Under the pieces are notes generated by a model. It did no database searches. It saw only the letters and a program-made list of their open reading frames with translations, and was not told where the DNA came from. Positions 10,752 through 18,882 of a stretch of DNA of 64,000 nt are shown one piece after another. Made by a program: the position numbers and the translations under genes. The stretch is taken from assembly GCF_008806345.1 (NCBI RefSeq), contig NZ_VZZJ01000005.1:248001-312000 (forward strand), read 5' to 3'. Within the stretch, counting starts at the first letter, position 1. Each line of letters opens with the position of its first letter. This stretch comes from Methylobacterium planeticum (GTDB taxonomy: Bacteria; Pseudomonadota; Alphaproteobacteria; Rhizobiales; Beijerinckiaceae).

Positions 10752-11635
10752 CCGGGCACCCTCGCGGCCACGCCCCCGCGCGCTGGCAGGCGGTCCGGCA
10801 GGCGGTCCGTCAGGAAGGCGCTGCCGGTGCGGTAGGCCGCAAAGCCCACCGGCCCCCGGGCGAGGCCGGCCGGCGCCGCGGCGCGGATGCGCGCCTCGAG
10901 GCGGCCGCGCATCGCCCCGTCGAGGGCCGCGAGGCTCCGGGGGTCGAGCTCGACCACGATGCCGGCGGCGCGCACGCGGCAGCGCACGGCGCGCTGCGCC
11001 CCGGGACTTCCGGCCGCCAGGCTGTCGGTGACGAGGCGCTCGACGGCGTGGATGAAGGCCAGGGTCTCGGGCTCGATCCGGATGCCGGTCTCGACCCGGC
11101 TCGACAGGCAGGGAGCGGAGGGCAGCTCCGCCACCGCGCCGAGGCCGAGGTCGCGCGCCAGGGCGCGCACCGCGGCCTTGTCGAGCCCCGCCTCCACGTA
11201 GGGGTGGCGCACGCCGTGCGCGCGGGCCGCGTCGAGGCCGGGGCGGTACTCGCCGAGGTCGTCGAGGTTGGCGCCCGAGACCATCGGGCGGTCGGTCACG
11301 GCGCGGATCGTGCCGTAGAGGTTGGTCTTGCAGAAGAAGCAGCGGTCGACCGGGTTCGCCCGGTAGCTCGGATCGGCGAACTCCCCGGCCTCGACCACCC
11401 GCAGGGACCAGCCGGCGCGCAGGGCCTCGGCCCGGACCCGCTCGGTCGCCTCGCCGGGCACGGCGGGGGAGGCCGCGTGGACCATGAGGGCGCGGCCGGG
11501 GCCGAGCACCCGCCGGGCCAGGGCCGCGAGGGTCAGGCTGTCGACGCCGCCGCTGACCGCGACCGCCAGGGGGCCGATCCCGGCGATGACGGCCTCGAGG
11601 GCGTCGCGGGTGTTCTGGGGATTCATGCCGCTCAT
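10748..11635 (-). CDS. larE: ATP-dependent sulfur transferase LarE
   Basis: A 295-residue LarE of the PP-loop ATPase family, which adenylates the biscarboxylate intermediate and inserts sulfur to form pyridinium-3,5-bisthiocarboxylate mononucleotide. The PP-loop SGGVDS is at 28-33. Cys176 in PSAPCLSSR corresponds in position to the sacrificial cysteine described in Lactobacillus plantarum LarE. A second pair, Cys99 and Cys102 in DRCFFCKTNLYG, gives the three-cysteine pattern associated with cluster-containing LarE proteins. The gene overlaps larC upstream and larB downstream by 4 bases each. A second ATG nine bases in (MNPQNTR) is an alternative start. Confidence 0.93.
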   Translation of the reverse strand: MSGMNPQNTRDALEAVIAGIGPLAVAVSGGVDSLTLAALARRVLGPGRALMVHAASPAVPGEATERVRAEALRAGWSLRVVEAGEFADPSYRANPVDRCFFCKTNLYGTIRAVTDRPMVSGANLDDLGEYRPGLDAARAHGVRHPYVEAGLDKAAVRALARDLGLGAVAELPSAPCLSSRVETGIRIEPETLAFIHAVERLVTDSLAAGSPGAQRAVRCRVRAAGIVVELDPRSLAALDGAMRGRLEARIRAAAPAGLARGPVGFAAYRTGSAFLTDRLPDRLPARGGVAARVPG

Positions 11636-13002
11636 GCCTCGCGCTCGTCTGCCTCGCGCTCGTCGGCGGGCCCGCCCCGCAGGGCGCGCCGCTCGGCCTC
11701 GCGGCGCAGGGCCACGCGCGCCGCGTGGCCCTCCCGCGGCAGGGCGTCGTCGGCCTCCGCCTTGGCGGTGCGGCCGCCGGGCCGCTCGACGATCTTGACC
11801 CGCACGGGATGGGCCCCGACCGCGACGGTGGTGTGGGTCCGGGGCAGGGCGGCGCCCGAGACGATGCGGTGGCGCAGGCCGATCGTGGTGGTCTCGCGGA
11901 AGCAGGCCAGGATGGCCGCCTCGAGGGCCTCCGCCCGGGCGAGCGCCCGCACATGGGTCATCATCCGCCCCTTCTTGCCGAAGACCGGCATCTGGACCAC
12001 GTCGAACACGTCGGGGTGCCCGCGCAGGCGGTCGAGGCCCATGGCGAGGTCCTCGCCCGACTGGTCGTCCACCTCGAACTCGATCACCCCGAGGTCGCGG
12101 TGCGCGCCGTGGCGCGGCGCGGAGGCCGGCGCGGCCTCCTCGAAGGCGAGGGCGCGCAGGCAATTGCTCAGGCCCGGCAGCACCTTGGTGCCGAAGCCGA
12201 TCCCCGACCGGAGGAGGACGCGCGGGGCCGCCGCGCGCGCCGGCGCGACCTCCCGCAGGTGGCGCAGGATCGCGGCGCCCGTCGGCGTCACGCGCTCGCC
12301 CGGAACCCCGTCGTCGATCGTGGCGAAGCCCTCGATCAGCAGGCTGGTGGCGGGTGCCGGGACCGGGAGGGGACCGTGCTGCGTGCGCACCCGCCCGGAC
12401 CCGAGGGGGAGGGCGGACACGCTCCAGGCATCGGCGCCGAGGGCGGCGATCAGGTGGGCCGCCGCGACGATGTCGGCGATCGAGTCCCAGGCGCCGACCT
12501 CGTGGAACGCCACCGCCTCGACCGCGATGCCGTGAACCCGCGCCTCGGCCCGGGCCAGATGCGTGAAGATGCCGAGGGCGTGGGTCCGGATGGCGGGCGC
12601 GAGGTCGGCCCGCTGCAGCGCATCCCGGATCTGCGACCAGGGCCGGTGGCCGTGGGCTTGCCCATGCGCTTGCCCGTGCGCTTGCCCGTGCCCTCGCCCT
12701 TGCCCTTGCTCCTGCGGCTGGCCGGGTTCGTGGGCCGGGTCTCCGGAACGATCGCCGTGCCGGTGCCAGTGGTCGTGCGGGTGCCCCTGAGAGGCGCCAC
12801 CGCCCGCGCCCCGGTCCGCCACGACGAAGCGGCGCCCCTGCAGGATGCCGTCGTTGTGCCCCGCGAGCTCGCAGGCGACGCCGGGCAGGGCGGTCCGCAC
12901 GCTGGCGAGCACGCCCGCCTCGTGCTCCGGAAAGGCATCGAGGAGCGCGGCGACGAACATGTCGCCGGCCGCGCCGCCGAGCGCATCGAGGTGGATCTGC
13001 AT
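11632..13002 (-). CDS. larC: Nickel insertion protein LarC with His-rich segment
   Basis: A 456-residue LarC, the CTP-dependent cyclometallase that inserts nickel into the pincer nucleotide. The N terminus MQIHLDALGGAAGDMFVAAL is the family hallmark. A His-rich insert (about 74-120) includes HPHDHWHRHGDR and three GQAH repeats; such a segment fits nickel binding or storage. Downstream motifs include FHEVGAWDSIADIV, GPLPVPAPAT, ERVTPTGAAIL and the C-terminal GKKGRMMTHVRAL. It is one continuous frame, unlike the L. plantarum gene, which needs a programmed frameshift. The C-terminal tail is Glu/Arg-rich and low-complexity. It is first of the operon larC-larE-larB. Confidence 0.93.
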   Translation of the reverse strand: MQIHLDALGGAAGDMFVAALLDAFPEHEAGVLASVRTALPGVACELAGHNDGILQGRRFVVADRGAGGGASQGHPHDHWHRHGDRSGDPAHEPGQPQEQGQGRGHGQAHGQAHGQAHGHRPWSQIRDALQRADLAPAIRTHALGIFTHLARAEARVHGIAVEAVAFHEVGAWDSIADIVAAAHLIAALGADAWSVSALPLGSGRVRTQHGPLPVPAPATSLLIEGFATIDDGVPGERVTPTGAAILRHLREVAPARAAAPRVLLRSGIGFGTKVLPGLSNCLRALAFEEAAPASAPRHGAHRDLGVIEFEVDDQSGEDLAMGLDRLRGHPDVFDVVQMPVFGKKGRMMTHVRALARAEALEAAILACFRETTTIGLRHRIVSGAALPRTHTTVAVGAHPVRVKIVERPGGRTAKAEADDALPREGHAARVALRREAERRALRGGPADEREADEREA

Positions 13003-13192
13003 TCCGTCCGCGTTCGCGACCAAGTCAGGTTCAGGGCGAACGCGACATCGTCCGGAAAGGTCCCGGGGCAAGCGCGGGACATCGGGACGGAAGGCCGCAG
13101 AGGACCGAACCCGGGACCGCTCGATTGCGAAGGGTCGGATTCGCGCGCCGTTAACGCCGGGTCCCTACGGTCGCCCCGACGGAGGAGGAACC

Positions 13193-13630
13193 ATGCGAAG
13201 GCTGCCCATGCGAAGGCTTCTCGTGCGATCCTTGCTCGTGCGATCCCTGCTTGTCACCGGCACCGCCGGGGGATTGCTCGCCGCCGCCCTGCTGTCCGCC
13301 GAGGCGCGCGCCGGGCGCGGCCTCCGCCTGCGGGGCCCGATCCTCGCCCAGGACCGCCCGGCACCGACGCCGGAGCGCGCCAGGGTCGGCGTCGGCGCCG
13401 CCCTGCCGATCGCGGTTCCCGCCGCGGCGGGAACCGCGGGGGTTGCCGGGAGCGGGCCGGGCGCCGCGCCGGCCGAAGCCTCCGGCGTCTGGCCCCCCGA
13501 TGCCGCACCCCGATGGGCGGCGGAGGCCGCGCCCGGCCAGGGCGCGGCGGGCCGGGTCGCCGACGCGACGCCCTGGTGCCGCCCCGATCGGATCGCCGGA
13601 TCGGGTGTCGGGTTCTGCCTGATCAACTGA
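13193..13630 (+). CDS. Secreted Ala/Pro-rich hypothetical protein
   Basis: A 145-residue protein with a strong ribosome binding site (ggaggaggaa) just before the ATG. The N-terminal part contains short repeats (MRRLPMRRLLVRSLLVRSLL), followed by a hydrophobic run and AEARAG, consistent with a signal peptide. The middle is low-complexity Ala/Pro/Gly. The C terminus has two cysteines in WCRPDRIAGSGVGFC and ends LIN, a possible disulfide-bonded tail. I recognise no family. It diverges from larC. Confidence 0.6.
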   Translation: MRRLPMRRLLVRSLLVRSLLVTGTAGGLLAAALLSAEARAGRGLRLRGPILAQDRPAPTPERARVGVGAALPIAVPAAAGTAGVAGSGPGAAPAEASGVWPPDAAPRWAAEAAPGQGAAGRVADATPWCRPDRIAGSGVGFCLIN

Positions 13631-13696
13631 GGCGGTAAACCCGGTCCCGCCCGTCCGGGACGTCGGCCCGCCCGGCGCCGGGGGATCAGGCGGGCC

Positions 13697-14068
13697 TTAG
13701 GCGAGGGTCATTCCGGGCCCGGAGCCGCAGGGGCCGCGGGCCTCGCCTCCGAAGCCCCCCGGAGCCGTGATCCGGCTCACCGCATCGCCCTGCCAGTCGA
13801 TCGTGAATCCGAGATCCCGCAGGGCGCCCTCGAGGAGGGCGCGCCAATCCTCGGAGCCGCCTCCGGCGGCGCGGCGATCCTCCAGGGCCATGTGGATGCG
13901 CGTGATGGTGGCGCGGTCCGCCAAGGATCCGGACTTCGCCCAATGGTCGAACAGAGCGCACAGCGCGCGGTCGGAAGTATTCATCGGCCGGGCCGCCATC
14001 GAAGAATGTCGAACGCCCCGGAAGGCGTTGAGCAAAGTCCATACGTCGTAGAAGGTTCGTGACCGCAT
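13697..14068 (-). CDS. Hypothetical cytoplasmic protein
   Basis: A 123-residue frame with protein-like composition in its centre: ALCALFDHWAKSGSLADRAT, then HMALEDRRAAGGGSEDWRALLEGALRDLGF. No signal peptide, membrane helix or recognised domain. The start is uncertain: ATGs at residues 1, 24 and 29 are possible and none has a strong ribosome binding site, so the true protein may be about 95 residues. The overlapping antisense frames are Arg/Ser-rich and were judged shadows. Confidence 0.5.
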   Translation of the reverse strand: MRSRTFYDVWTLLNAFRGVRHSSMAARPMNTSDRALCALFDHWAKSGSLADRATITRIHMALEDRRAAGGGSEDWRALLEGALRDLGFTIDWQGDAVSRITAPGGFGGEARGPCGSGPGMTLA

Positions 14069-14121
14069 CTCAACGAATTTTAAGGAAATCCTGCCTTCAA
14101 TCGGGCGATGCAGGAGGTGCT

Positions 14122-14220
14122 GTGTCCCGCCCGCTACTCGTTGCGCTTCTCTTCGGCGTTCTCGCCGCCCTGCTCTTCGTAGCGGTCAGCCTCGTGCTGC
14201 AGCGCCTGCACGGCGCGTGA
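14122..14220 (+). CDS. Single-pass small membrane protein, 32 residues
   Basis: A GTG at 14122 follows aggagg by four bases, one of the best ribosome binding sites in this region. The 32-residue product reads MSRPLLVALLFGVLAALLFV and continues AVSLVLQRLHGA to a TGA: a short basic N terminus, one uninterrupted hydrophobic helix and a polar tail. Proteins this short are often regulators of membrane complexes, but nothing indicates which. No homologue is claimed. Confidence 0.55.
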   Translation: MSRPLLVALLFGVLAALLFVAVSLVLQRLHGA

Positions 14221-14386
14221 GCCCATCGGGGCCGCGCGCCTGACCGGTCCGGGCAGGCGGGTCGGCCCGCCTGATCCTCGGCGAGGCGGGGGCCCGGACG
14301 GTCCGCGGCACGACCTTTGCTCATTCCCCGGCAACGAGACCCGATCGGGCGAGGGAGCGCCGCGCAACGCCACGGAGACGTGTCGC

Positions 14387-14602
14387 ATGCTCTACGGTCT
14401 GTACTTCCTCACCTGCCTGGCCTCCAACCCGACGCACTGCGTCCTGCGCGTCCATACCTTCGGCGAGGATGTGTGGACGCCCCAGCAATGCATGAGCGTG
14501 GCGCAGCCCCAGATGGCGCAATGGCAGCGCTCGCACGACCGCTGGCGTGTCGAGCGGTTCCGCTGCGGCAAGCCGCCGAAGGACGACGGCACGCGGATCT
14601 AG
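14387..14602 (+). CDS. Small Cys-containing hypothetical protein
   Basis: A 71-residue protein, MLYGLYFLTCLASNPTHCVL onward, with four cysteines (positions 10, 18, 35 and 60) and several Trp residues. GGAG lies about 12 bases before the ATG. The N terminus is mildly hydrophobic and may be an inefficient leader, in which case the cysteines could form disulfides in the periplasm. No domain recognised; coding likelihood rests on composition and the ribosome binding site. Confidence 0.55.
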   Translation: MLYGLYFLTCLASNPTHCVLRVHTFGEDVWTPQQCMSVAQPQMAQWQRSHDRWRVERFRCGKPPKDDGTRI

Positions 14603-14717
14603 GGGGCCCGTCCGCCGAGGTGGCCGCCGGCTCGGCGCGTGGCGATTCGGGATGCCGGAGAGACGGGGCGCCCCCCGTGATCCAAGGATCATGGAGAGCG
14701 CTGCGAAGCCGCCGGAT

Positions 14718-14924
14718 CTAGCGCGGGCCCGCCACCGCGCGGACGCTCTCCGACAGGGCATTCGGCGCGTAGGGGCCGGGGACGTCCTCGATGGCGACCG
14801 GCCGCAGGCGCGCCGGCTCGTAGGCGACCGCCTCGATGGCCCGGCTGATGGCGGCCCACGGATCCTCGCACTCGGCGATGATGACCCGGAGGATCGAGAC
14901 GAGTTGCTCCTGCGCGTCGGACAT
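14718..14924 (-). CDS. Small acidic hypothetical protein
   Basis: A 68-residue helical protein from MSDAQEQLVSILRVIIAECE to the stop. The ATG at 14924 was chosen over one 12 bases upstream because GTGAGG sits at the right distance. It contains amphipathic helices (DPWAAISRAIEAVAYEPARL) and no signal peptide or cysteine pair. No family recognised. Confidence 0.5.
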   Translation of the reverse strand: MSDAQEQLVSILRVIIAECEDPWAAISRAIEAVAYEPARLRPVAIEDVPGPYAPNALSESVRAVAGPR

Positions 14925-15268
14925 GGCGTGCCTCACACTTCGCGCACAGCGGCTCGGTCCGGATCCGAATAGCTGCAGAACGCGGCGCTCTGCTGGATCG
15001 AGTAAGTTTAGATTCCGCGGGCGCGGGCGAAAAGCTCTATAAAGGACAAGTCATACTCCCAAGGGAGCAGACGAGGCGGCCGGCCATGGATCGAAGGCCG
15101 CGCCCCGACCCCGGTTCCGATCCTGGTTCCGACCTTCAGCCCTCGCGGCGGTCGTGATCGTTCGTCGAGCCGCCCGACCGCCGGCCCGGCGCCGGCATCG
15201 CGGACCCGCCGCGGCGTTTACGGGCGGGCCATTCCTTTCCGGCATCCTCCCGGCGGAGGAGGCCCCGG
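14925..15268. other. Intergenic region between small genes
   Basis: 344 bases between divergent small genes. A TATAAA-containing stretch (gctctataaagga, about 15034-15046) is a possible -10 region for the downstream + strand gene, but no matching -35 is evident. A short CTCCC-AA-GGGAG inverted repeat follows at about 15056. A 23-codon frame starting near 15086 lacks support. Confidence 0.35.
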
Positions 15269-15487
15269 ATGCTCGAACAGGCTCTCAAGCACCTGCGATA
15301 CGCGATGATCCTGCGGGACTGCGCCGGCGCGAGCCGGGATCCGGCCGCGCGGCAGCTCTTCATGACGATGGCGAGCCTGCACGAGACGCGGGGGCGCAGG
15401 CTGCTGCGCCGGGTCCGGCCGCGGGCGGAGGCCAAGGCGCCGCCGCCGGACCGCCCCTGGCACTCGGGCCGCTCCGCCCGGCGCTGA
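15269..15487 (+). CDS. Small basic helical hypothetical protein
   Basis: A 72-residue protein, MLEQALKHLRYAMILRDCAG onward, with a GGAGG ribosome binding site about nine bases before the ATG. The first 45 residues look helical; the C-terminal third is Arg/Pro-rich and basic. No recognised domain. It converges with the small secreted protein at 15507. Confidence 0.5.
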   Translation: MLEQALKHLRYAMILRDCAGASRDPAARQLFMTMASLHETRGRRLLRRVRPRAEAKAPPPDRPWHSGRSARR

Positions 15488-15506
15488 GGGATCGGGCCGG
15501 GCGCTC

Positions 15507-15863
15507 TCAGCGCCTGAAGGACCTCAGCCAGGACGAGACCGGATCGATCATGGAGCCCGCGACGGAGGAGGCCCAGGCCATCGCCCGCGAGGCCATGGCG
15601 CGCGCGCCCTGCCCCGGCGCCGCCTCCTCGGTGATCCGGGCCGCCAGGATCGCCGCCACGTAGGCATCCTCGCGGTCCTTGCACTCGTCCAGGGCGCTGC
15701 GCTCGGCGGCGAGCCGGCTCTGCGAGCTCGGCTGCCGGCCGTAGGCCTCGCGCACGCAGCCGTGCCAGGCCCGCTCCAGGCCCGGGAGGTCCGGGACGGA
15801 TGCGGCGACCCCCGGCTCGACACCGAGAAGGATCAGGGCCGGTATGAGCAGGACGATGCGCAT
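15507..15863 (-). CDS. Small secreted hypothetical protein
   Basis: A 118-residue protein from MRIVLLIPALILLGVEPGVA, a clear signal peptide cleaved near AASVPD. The mature region has two cysteines (WHGCVREAYG and LDECKDRED) separated by about 30 residues, a pattern of small periplasmic proteins with a single disulfide. The ATG at 15863 was chosen because the longer frame upstream only adds a hydrophilic leader before the signal peptide. Function unknown. Confidence 0.6.
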   Translation of the reverse strand: MRIVLLIPALILLGVEPGVAASVPDLPGLERAWHGCVREAYGRQPSSQSRLAAERSALDECKDREDAYVAAILAARITEEAAPGQGARAMASRAMAWASSVAGSMIDPVSSWLRSFRR

Positions 15864-16111
15864 GCGGTTCGTTGTGTCGCCTGCGCCCTCGGGTGACAAG
15901 AACAAAAGAGCAACACGCGACCGCGATCAGCGTCGGAGGCCGATGCGGGAGCGCAGGGGCGCGACGATGCGCAAACGTGGTTAAGAAACCGTTAACGGAA
16001 GCACGCTGGAGGTGCCGGGACGCCGCATCGATGTGCTCAAGCGCACAACCTGCATCGGCGAGCAGGAGAAAAGGCTTGCCGCCTCAGAACCGGGATGGCA
16101 TTTCTGCAGTG

Positions 16112-16202
16112 CAGCACGGCGATGGCGTCGCCGGGCTGCAGCCCTTTCTTGGGCGTTTCCTCCCTAGACTTCGGGCCGCTCCGCAAGGGCGGCCTTTTTT
16201 CT
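16112..16202 (+). ncRNA. suhB / alpha-r8 (MmgR-like) small RNA, copy 1
   Basis: Three hairpins in order: GGCGA-tggcg-TCGCC at about 16118-16132; GCCC-tttctt-GGGC at about 16141-16154; and a terminator stem, GGCCGC paired with GCGGCC, followed by six T residues ending at about 16200. Between the second and third stems lies the conserved single-stranded block GTTTCCTCCCTAGACTT, containing an anti-Shine-Dalgarno CCTCCC. The second copy at 22831 shares this block and the loops, while both upper stems differ with compensating base changes, which is strong evidence for structure. In Sinorhizobium the relative MmgR limits polyhydroxybutyrate accumulation. A weak -35-like CTTGCC lies at 16075. Ends are approximate. 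Confidence 0.8.
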
Positions 16203-16399
16203 TCTGCGTCGGCTTCGGTGTCAAGAAGGATCGTGCTCGCGGCGTCCTTCGGGGGAGCCGATCTTGCCCGCGGCCGTCCGCCCTGGGGATTTCCTCCACG
16301 GACCCTGACGGGGCGTCGCCATCCTGGCCGGGGTTGGGTATGCAGGGGCCGACCGAAGCGTCCGCCCGCGCGGCGCGGGGGCGTGCACAGGAGGCCGGG

Positions 16400-16672
16400 A
16401 TGACGATCAACCGGGATGCGATCGAGCAGGCCGCGGACCTGTCCGCCCTTCGCGTGCTGGTTCAGACGGTGGCGCTGCTGACCTTCGAGGGCCACGGCTT
16501 CACCCCCGAGAAGGTCCGGGCCCTCGGGCGCGGCTTCGCGGCGGAACTCGCGGACGTGACCGTGCCGGGCGCCGGCGAGACCTACGACGAGGCCATCCGC
16601 GGGGCGAATATGCGGGCGATCTCGGCCCTGTTCGACGCGGTCGCGGACGGGATGCGGACGGGCGAGGGCTAG
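16400..16672 (+). CDS. Small hypothetical protein upstream of dsdA
   Basis: A 90-residue protein beginning MTINRDAIEQAADLSALRVL at an ATG with GGAGG nine bases upstream. It appears all-helical, acidic and cytoplasmic, without cysteines or membrane segments. Only four bases separate its stop from the dsdA start, so the two are probably co-transcribed. No family recognised. Confidence 0.65.
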   Translation: MTINRDAIEQAADLSALRVLVQTVALLTFEGHGFTPEKVRALGRGFAAELADVTVPGAGETYDEAIRGANMRAISALFDAVADGMRTGEG

Positions 16673-16676
16673 GGCC

Positions 16677-17972
16677 GTGCCGGGGTCGATCGGGACCTCG
16701 GAGATCCGCGAGGCGGTGCCGCTCGCGGTTCGGCAGGCGCGGCCGACGGTCTGGCTCAACCCGCGCCGGGTTGCCGCCGACGACATCCTCCCGACGCTGA
16801 CGCTCACGCGCGCCGACGTCGAGGCGGCGGAGGCCCGCTGGCGCCGCTTCGACCCGCTGCTGGCGCACCTCTTCGACGCCCTCGGGACCGGCCGGATCGA
16901 CTCGCCCTTCCGTGCCCTGGCCGCCCCCATGGCCCGGCGCGTCGCGGGCGGGCAGGGCGGCGCGGTCTGGGTGAAGGCCGATCACGAATTGCCCGTCACG
17001 GGCTGCATCAAGGCCCGCGGCGGCGTCTACGAGGTCCTGGTCTATGCCGAGGCGCTGGCGCTGGCGCAGGGGCTGCTCAGGCCCGGCGAGACCTATGCGC
17101 GGCTCGCGGATCCGGACGCCCGGCGCCTGTTCGGCGCCCACACGGTCGCGGTCGGGAGCACCGGCAATCTCGGCTTCAGCGTCGGCGTGATGGCGCGCGC
17201 CCTCGGCTTCCGGGTCGAGGTGCACATGTCCCACGACGCCAAGGCCTGGAAGAAGCAGCGCCTGCGCGAGATCGGCGCCGAGGTCGTCGAGCATGCGGGC
17301 GATTACGGCAGCGCGGTCGCGGCGGCCCGGGCCGCCTTCGCGGACCGGGCGGACGCCCATTTCGTCGACGACGAGGATTCCCTCGACCTGTTCCTCGGCT
17401 ACGCCACGGCGGCCTTCGACCTGAGGCGCCAGCTCGCGGCCGCCGGCGTCGCGGTCGATCGCGATCACCCGCTCTATGTCTACCTGCCCTGCGGCGTCGG
17501 GAGCGCGCCCGGGGGCGTGAGCTTCGGCCTGACGCTGCTGTTCGGCGACGCCGTCCGCTGCATCTTCGTGGAGCCGGTCGCCGCCCCCTGCATGCTGGTG
17601 CAGCTCGCGGCCGGGCTCGAACGGCCGGTCAGCGTCTACGAGGTCGGGCTGGACAACCGCACGGAAGCGGACGGCCTCGCGGTGGCGAGCGCGTCGATGC
17701 GCGTCGCCCGGACGGTCGGGCCGCTGATCGAGGCGGTCGTGACCGTGTCGGACGCCGATCTCAGCGCATGGCTGCGCGAGCTCTGGACCGGGGCGGGACT
17801 GCGCCTCGAACCCTCCGCCGCGGCCGGGTTCGCGGCGGTGCGGCCCTTCCTCGCCGCCCTGCCGGCCCCCCCGGGCGGGGACCGTGCGACGCACGTGGTC
17901 TGGACCACCGGCGGGGCGCTGCTCCCCGAGGCGGAGTTCCAGGCGGCCCTGCGGGGCGACGGGACGGGTTGA
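16677..17972 (+). CDS. dsdA: D-serine dehydratase (DsdA type)
   Basis: A 431-residue PLP enzyme that converts D-serine to pyruvate and ammonia. Motifs: KADHELPVTGCIKARGGVYE with the Schiff-base Lys112; the glycine-rich phosphate loop GSTGNLGFS; and YLPCGVGSAPGGVSFGL. The length agrees with DsdA (about 440), and the FDALGTGRIDSPF segment is characteristic of this fold-II family. The GTG start directly follows the small upstream gene. A role in D-amino acid use or detoxification is inferred. No dsdC or dsdX-type transporter is nearby. Confidence 0.9.
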   Translation: MPGSIGTSEIREAVPLAVRQARPTVWLNPRRVAADDILPTLTLTRADVEAAEARWRRFDPLLAHLFDALGTGRIDSPFRALAAPMARRVAGGQGGAVWVKADHELPVTGCIKARGGVYEVLVYAEALALAQGLLRPGETYARLADPDARRLFGAHTVAVGSTGNLGFSVGVMARALGFRVEVHMSHDAKAWKKQRLREIGAEVVEHAGDYGSAVAAARAAFADRADAHFVDDEDSLDLFLGYATAAFDLRRQLAAAGVAVDRDHPLYVYLPCGVGSAPGGVSFGLTLLFGDAVRCIFVEPVAAPCMLVQLAAGLERPVSVYEVGLDNRTEADGLAVASASMRVARTVGPLIEAVVTVSDADLSAWLRELWTGAGLRLEPSAAAGFAAVRPFLAALPAPPGGDRATHVVWTTGGALLPEAEFQAALRGDGTG

Positions 17973-18039
17973 CGGCGCGCCGGCGGGTTTTCGCGCCGGT
18001 CGCGGGGCCGCGTCCCGCGTCGAAGAAATTCCGCCGCGA

Positions 18040-18066
18040 TGTCACAGCCGCCGAGGCTGCCTCGTC
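18040..18066 (+). promoter_or_regulatory. ECF41-type sigma promoter
   Basis: TGTCACA at 18040-18046 and CGTC at 18063-18066, separated by 16 bases, match the reported ECF41 target promoter (TGTCACA and CGTC with 16-17 bp spacing). The operon starting at 18127 encodes its own ECF41 sigma factor as the last gene. The -10 element lies 61 bases before the first start codon. I found no other TGTCACA/CGTC pair in the window. Confidence 0.8.
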
Positions 18067-18126
18067 CTGTGTCCGGATGCGCACCGGAGAATGCGGGGCG
18101 CGCGACTGAGGACGCGGGAGACCGGC

Positions 18127-18882
18127 ATGAAGATCGTGGTCATCGGCGGCAGCGGGCTGATCGGGGCGAAGCTCGTGGAGCGGCTTCGGCAGGGGGGCCA
18201 CGCGGTCCTCCCGGCCTCGCCGGGAACGGGCGTCAACGCCGTCACGGGGGAGGGGCTCGCGGACGCGCTCGCCGGCGCCGACATCGTCGTCGACGTGGCG
18301 AACGCCCCCTCGTTCGAGGATCGGGCGGTCCTCGACTTCTTCGAGCGCTCGGGGCGCAACCTGCTCGCCGCCGAGGCCGCGGCCGGCGTGAGGCATCACG
18401 TCGCCCTCTCGGTGGTCGGCACCGACCGGCTCGTGGCCAGCGGCTACTTCCGCGCGAAGCTGGCGCAGGAGACCCTGATCAGGGGCGGCCCCATCCCCTA
18501 CACGATCGTGCGGGCGACGCAGTTCTTCGAGTTCGTGGGCGGCATCGCCCGATCGGCCACCGAGGGGCAGACCGTGCGCCTGTCCTCGGCCCTGGTGCAG
18601 CCGATCGCGTCGGACGACGTGGCGGCGGCCCTCGCCGCAATCGCGCTCGCGAGCCCCGCCGACGGTCAGATCGAGATCGCCGGTCCCGAGGTGCTGCGCC
18701 TCGACGACCTCGTCCGCCGCTACCTCGGGACCCTGGGCGACGCGCGCATGGTCGTGACGGACCCGAGCGCCCGCTACTTCGGCGTCACGCTCGAGGCGCG
18801 CTCCCTGGTGCCCGGACCCGACGCGCGCCTCGCCGCGACGCGCTTCGGGACGTGGCTGGGCCGACACCCGGTCCCGGCGTAA
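18127..18882 (+). CDS. NmrA-like NAD(P)-binding epimerase/oxidoreductase
   Basis: A 251-residue Rossmann-fold protein. The N terminus MKIVVIGGSGLIGAKLVERL contains the GGSGxIG dinucleotide-binding motif; SVVGTDRLVASGYFRAK holds the Y..K region; IVRATQFFEFVG is typical of NmrA-like or atypical SDR proteins. GGGAG precedes the ATG. It is the first gene after the ECF41-type promoter. ECF41 sigma factors are known to be linked to so-called COE genes (carboxymuconolactone decarboxylase, oxidoreductase, epimerase), and this protein fits the oxidoreductase/epimerase class. Substrate unknown. Confidence 0.85.
   Translation: MKIVVIGGSGLIGAKLVERLRQGGHAVLPASPGTGVNAVTGEGLADALAGADIVVDVANAPSFEDRAVLDFFERSGRNLLAAEAAAGVRHHVALSVVGTDRLVASGYFRAKLAQETLIRGGPIPYTIVRATQFFEFVGGIARSATEGQTVRLSSALVQPIASDDVAAALAAIALASPADGQIEIAGPEVLRLDDLVRRYLGTLGDARMVVTDPSARYFGVTLEARSLVPGPDARLAATRFGTWLGRHPVPA

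Noticed and set aside
15086..15157. 23-codon + strand frame
   Set aside because: Pro/Arg/Asp low-complexity and no ribosome binding site.
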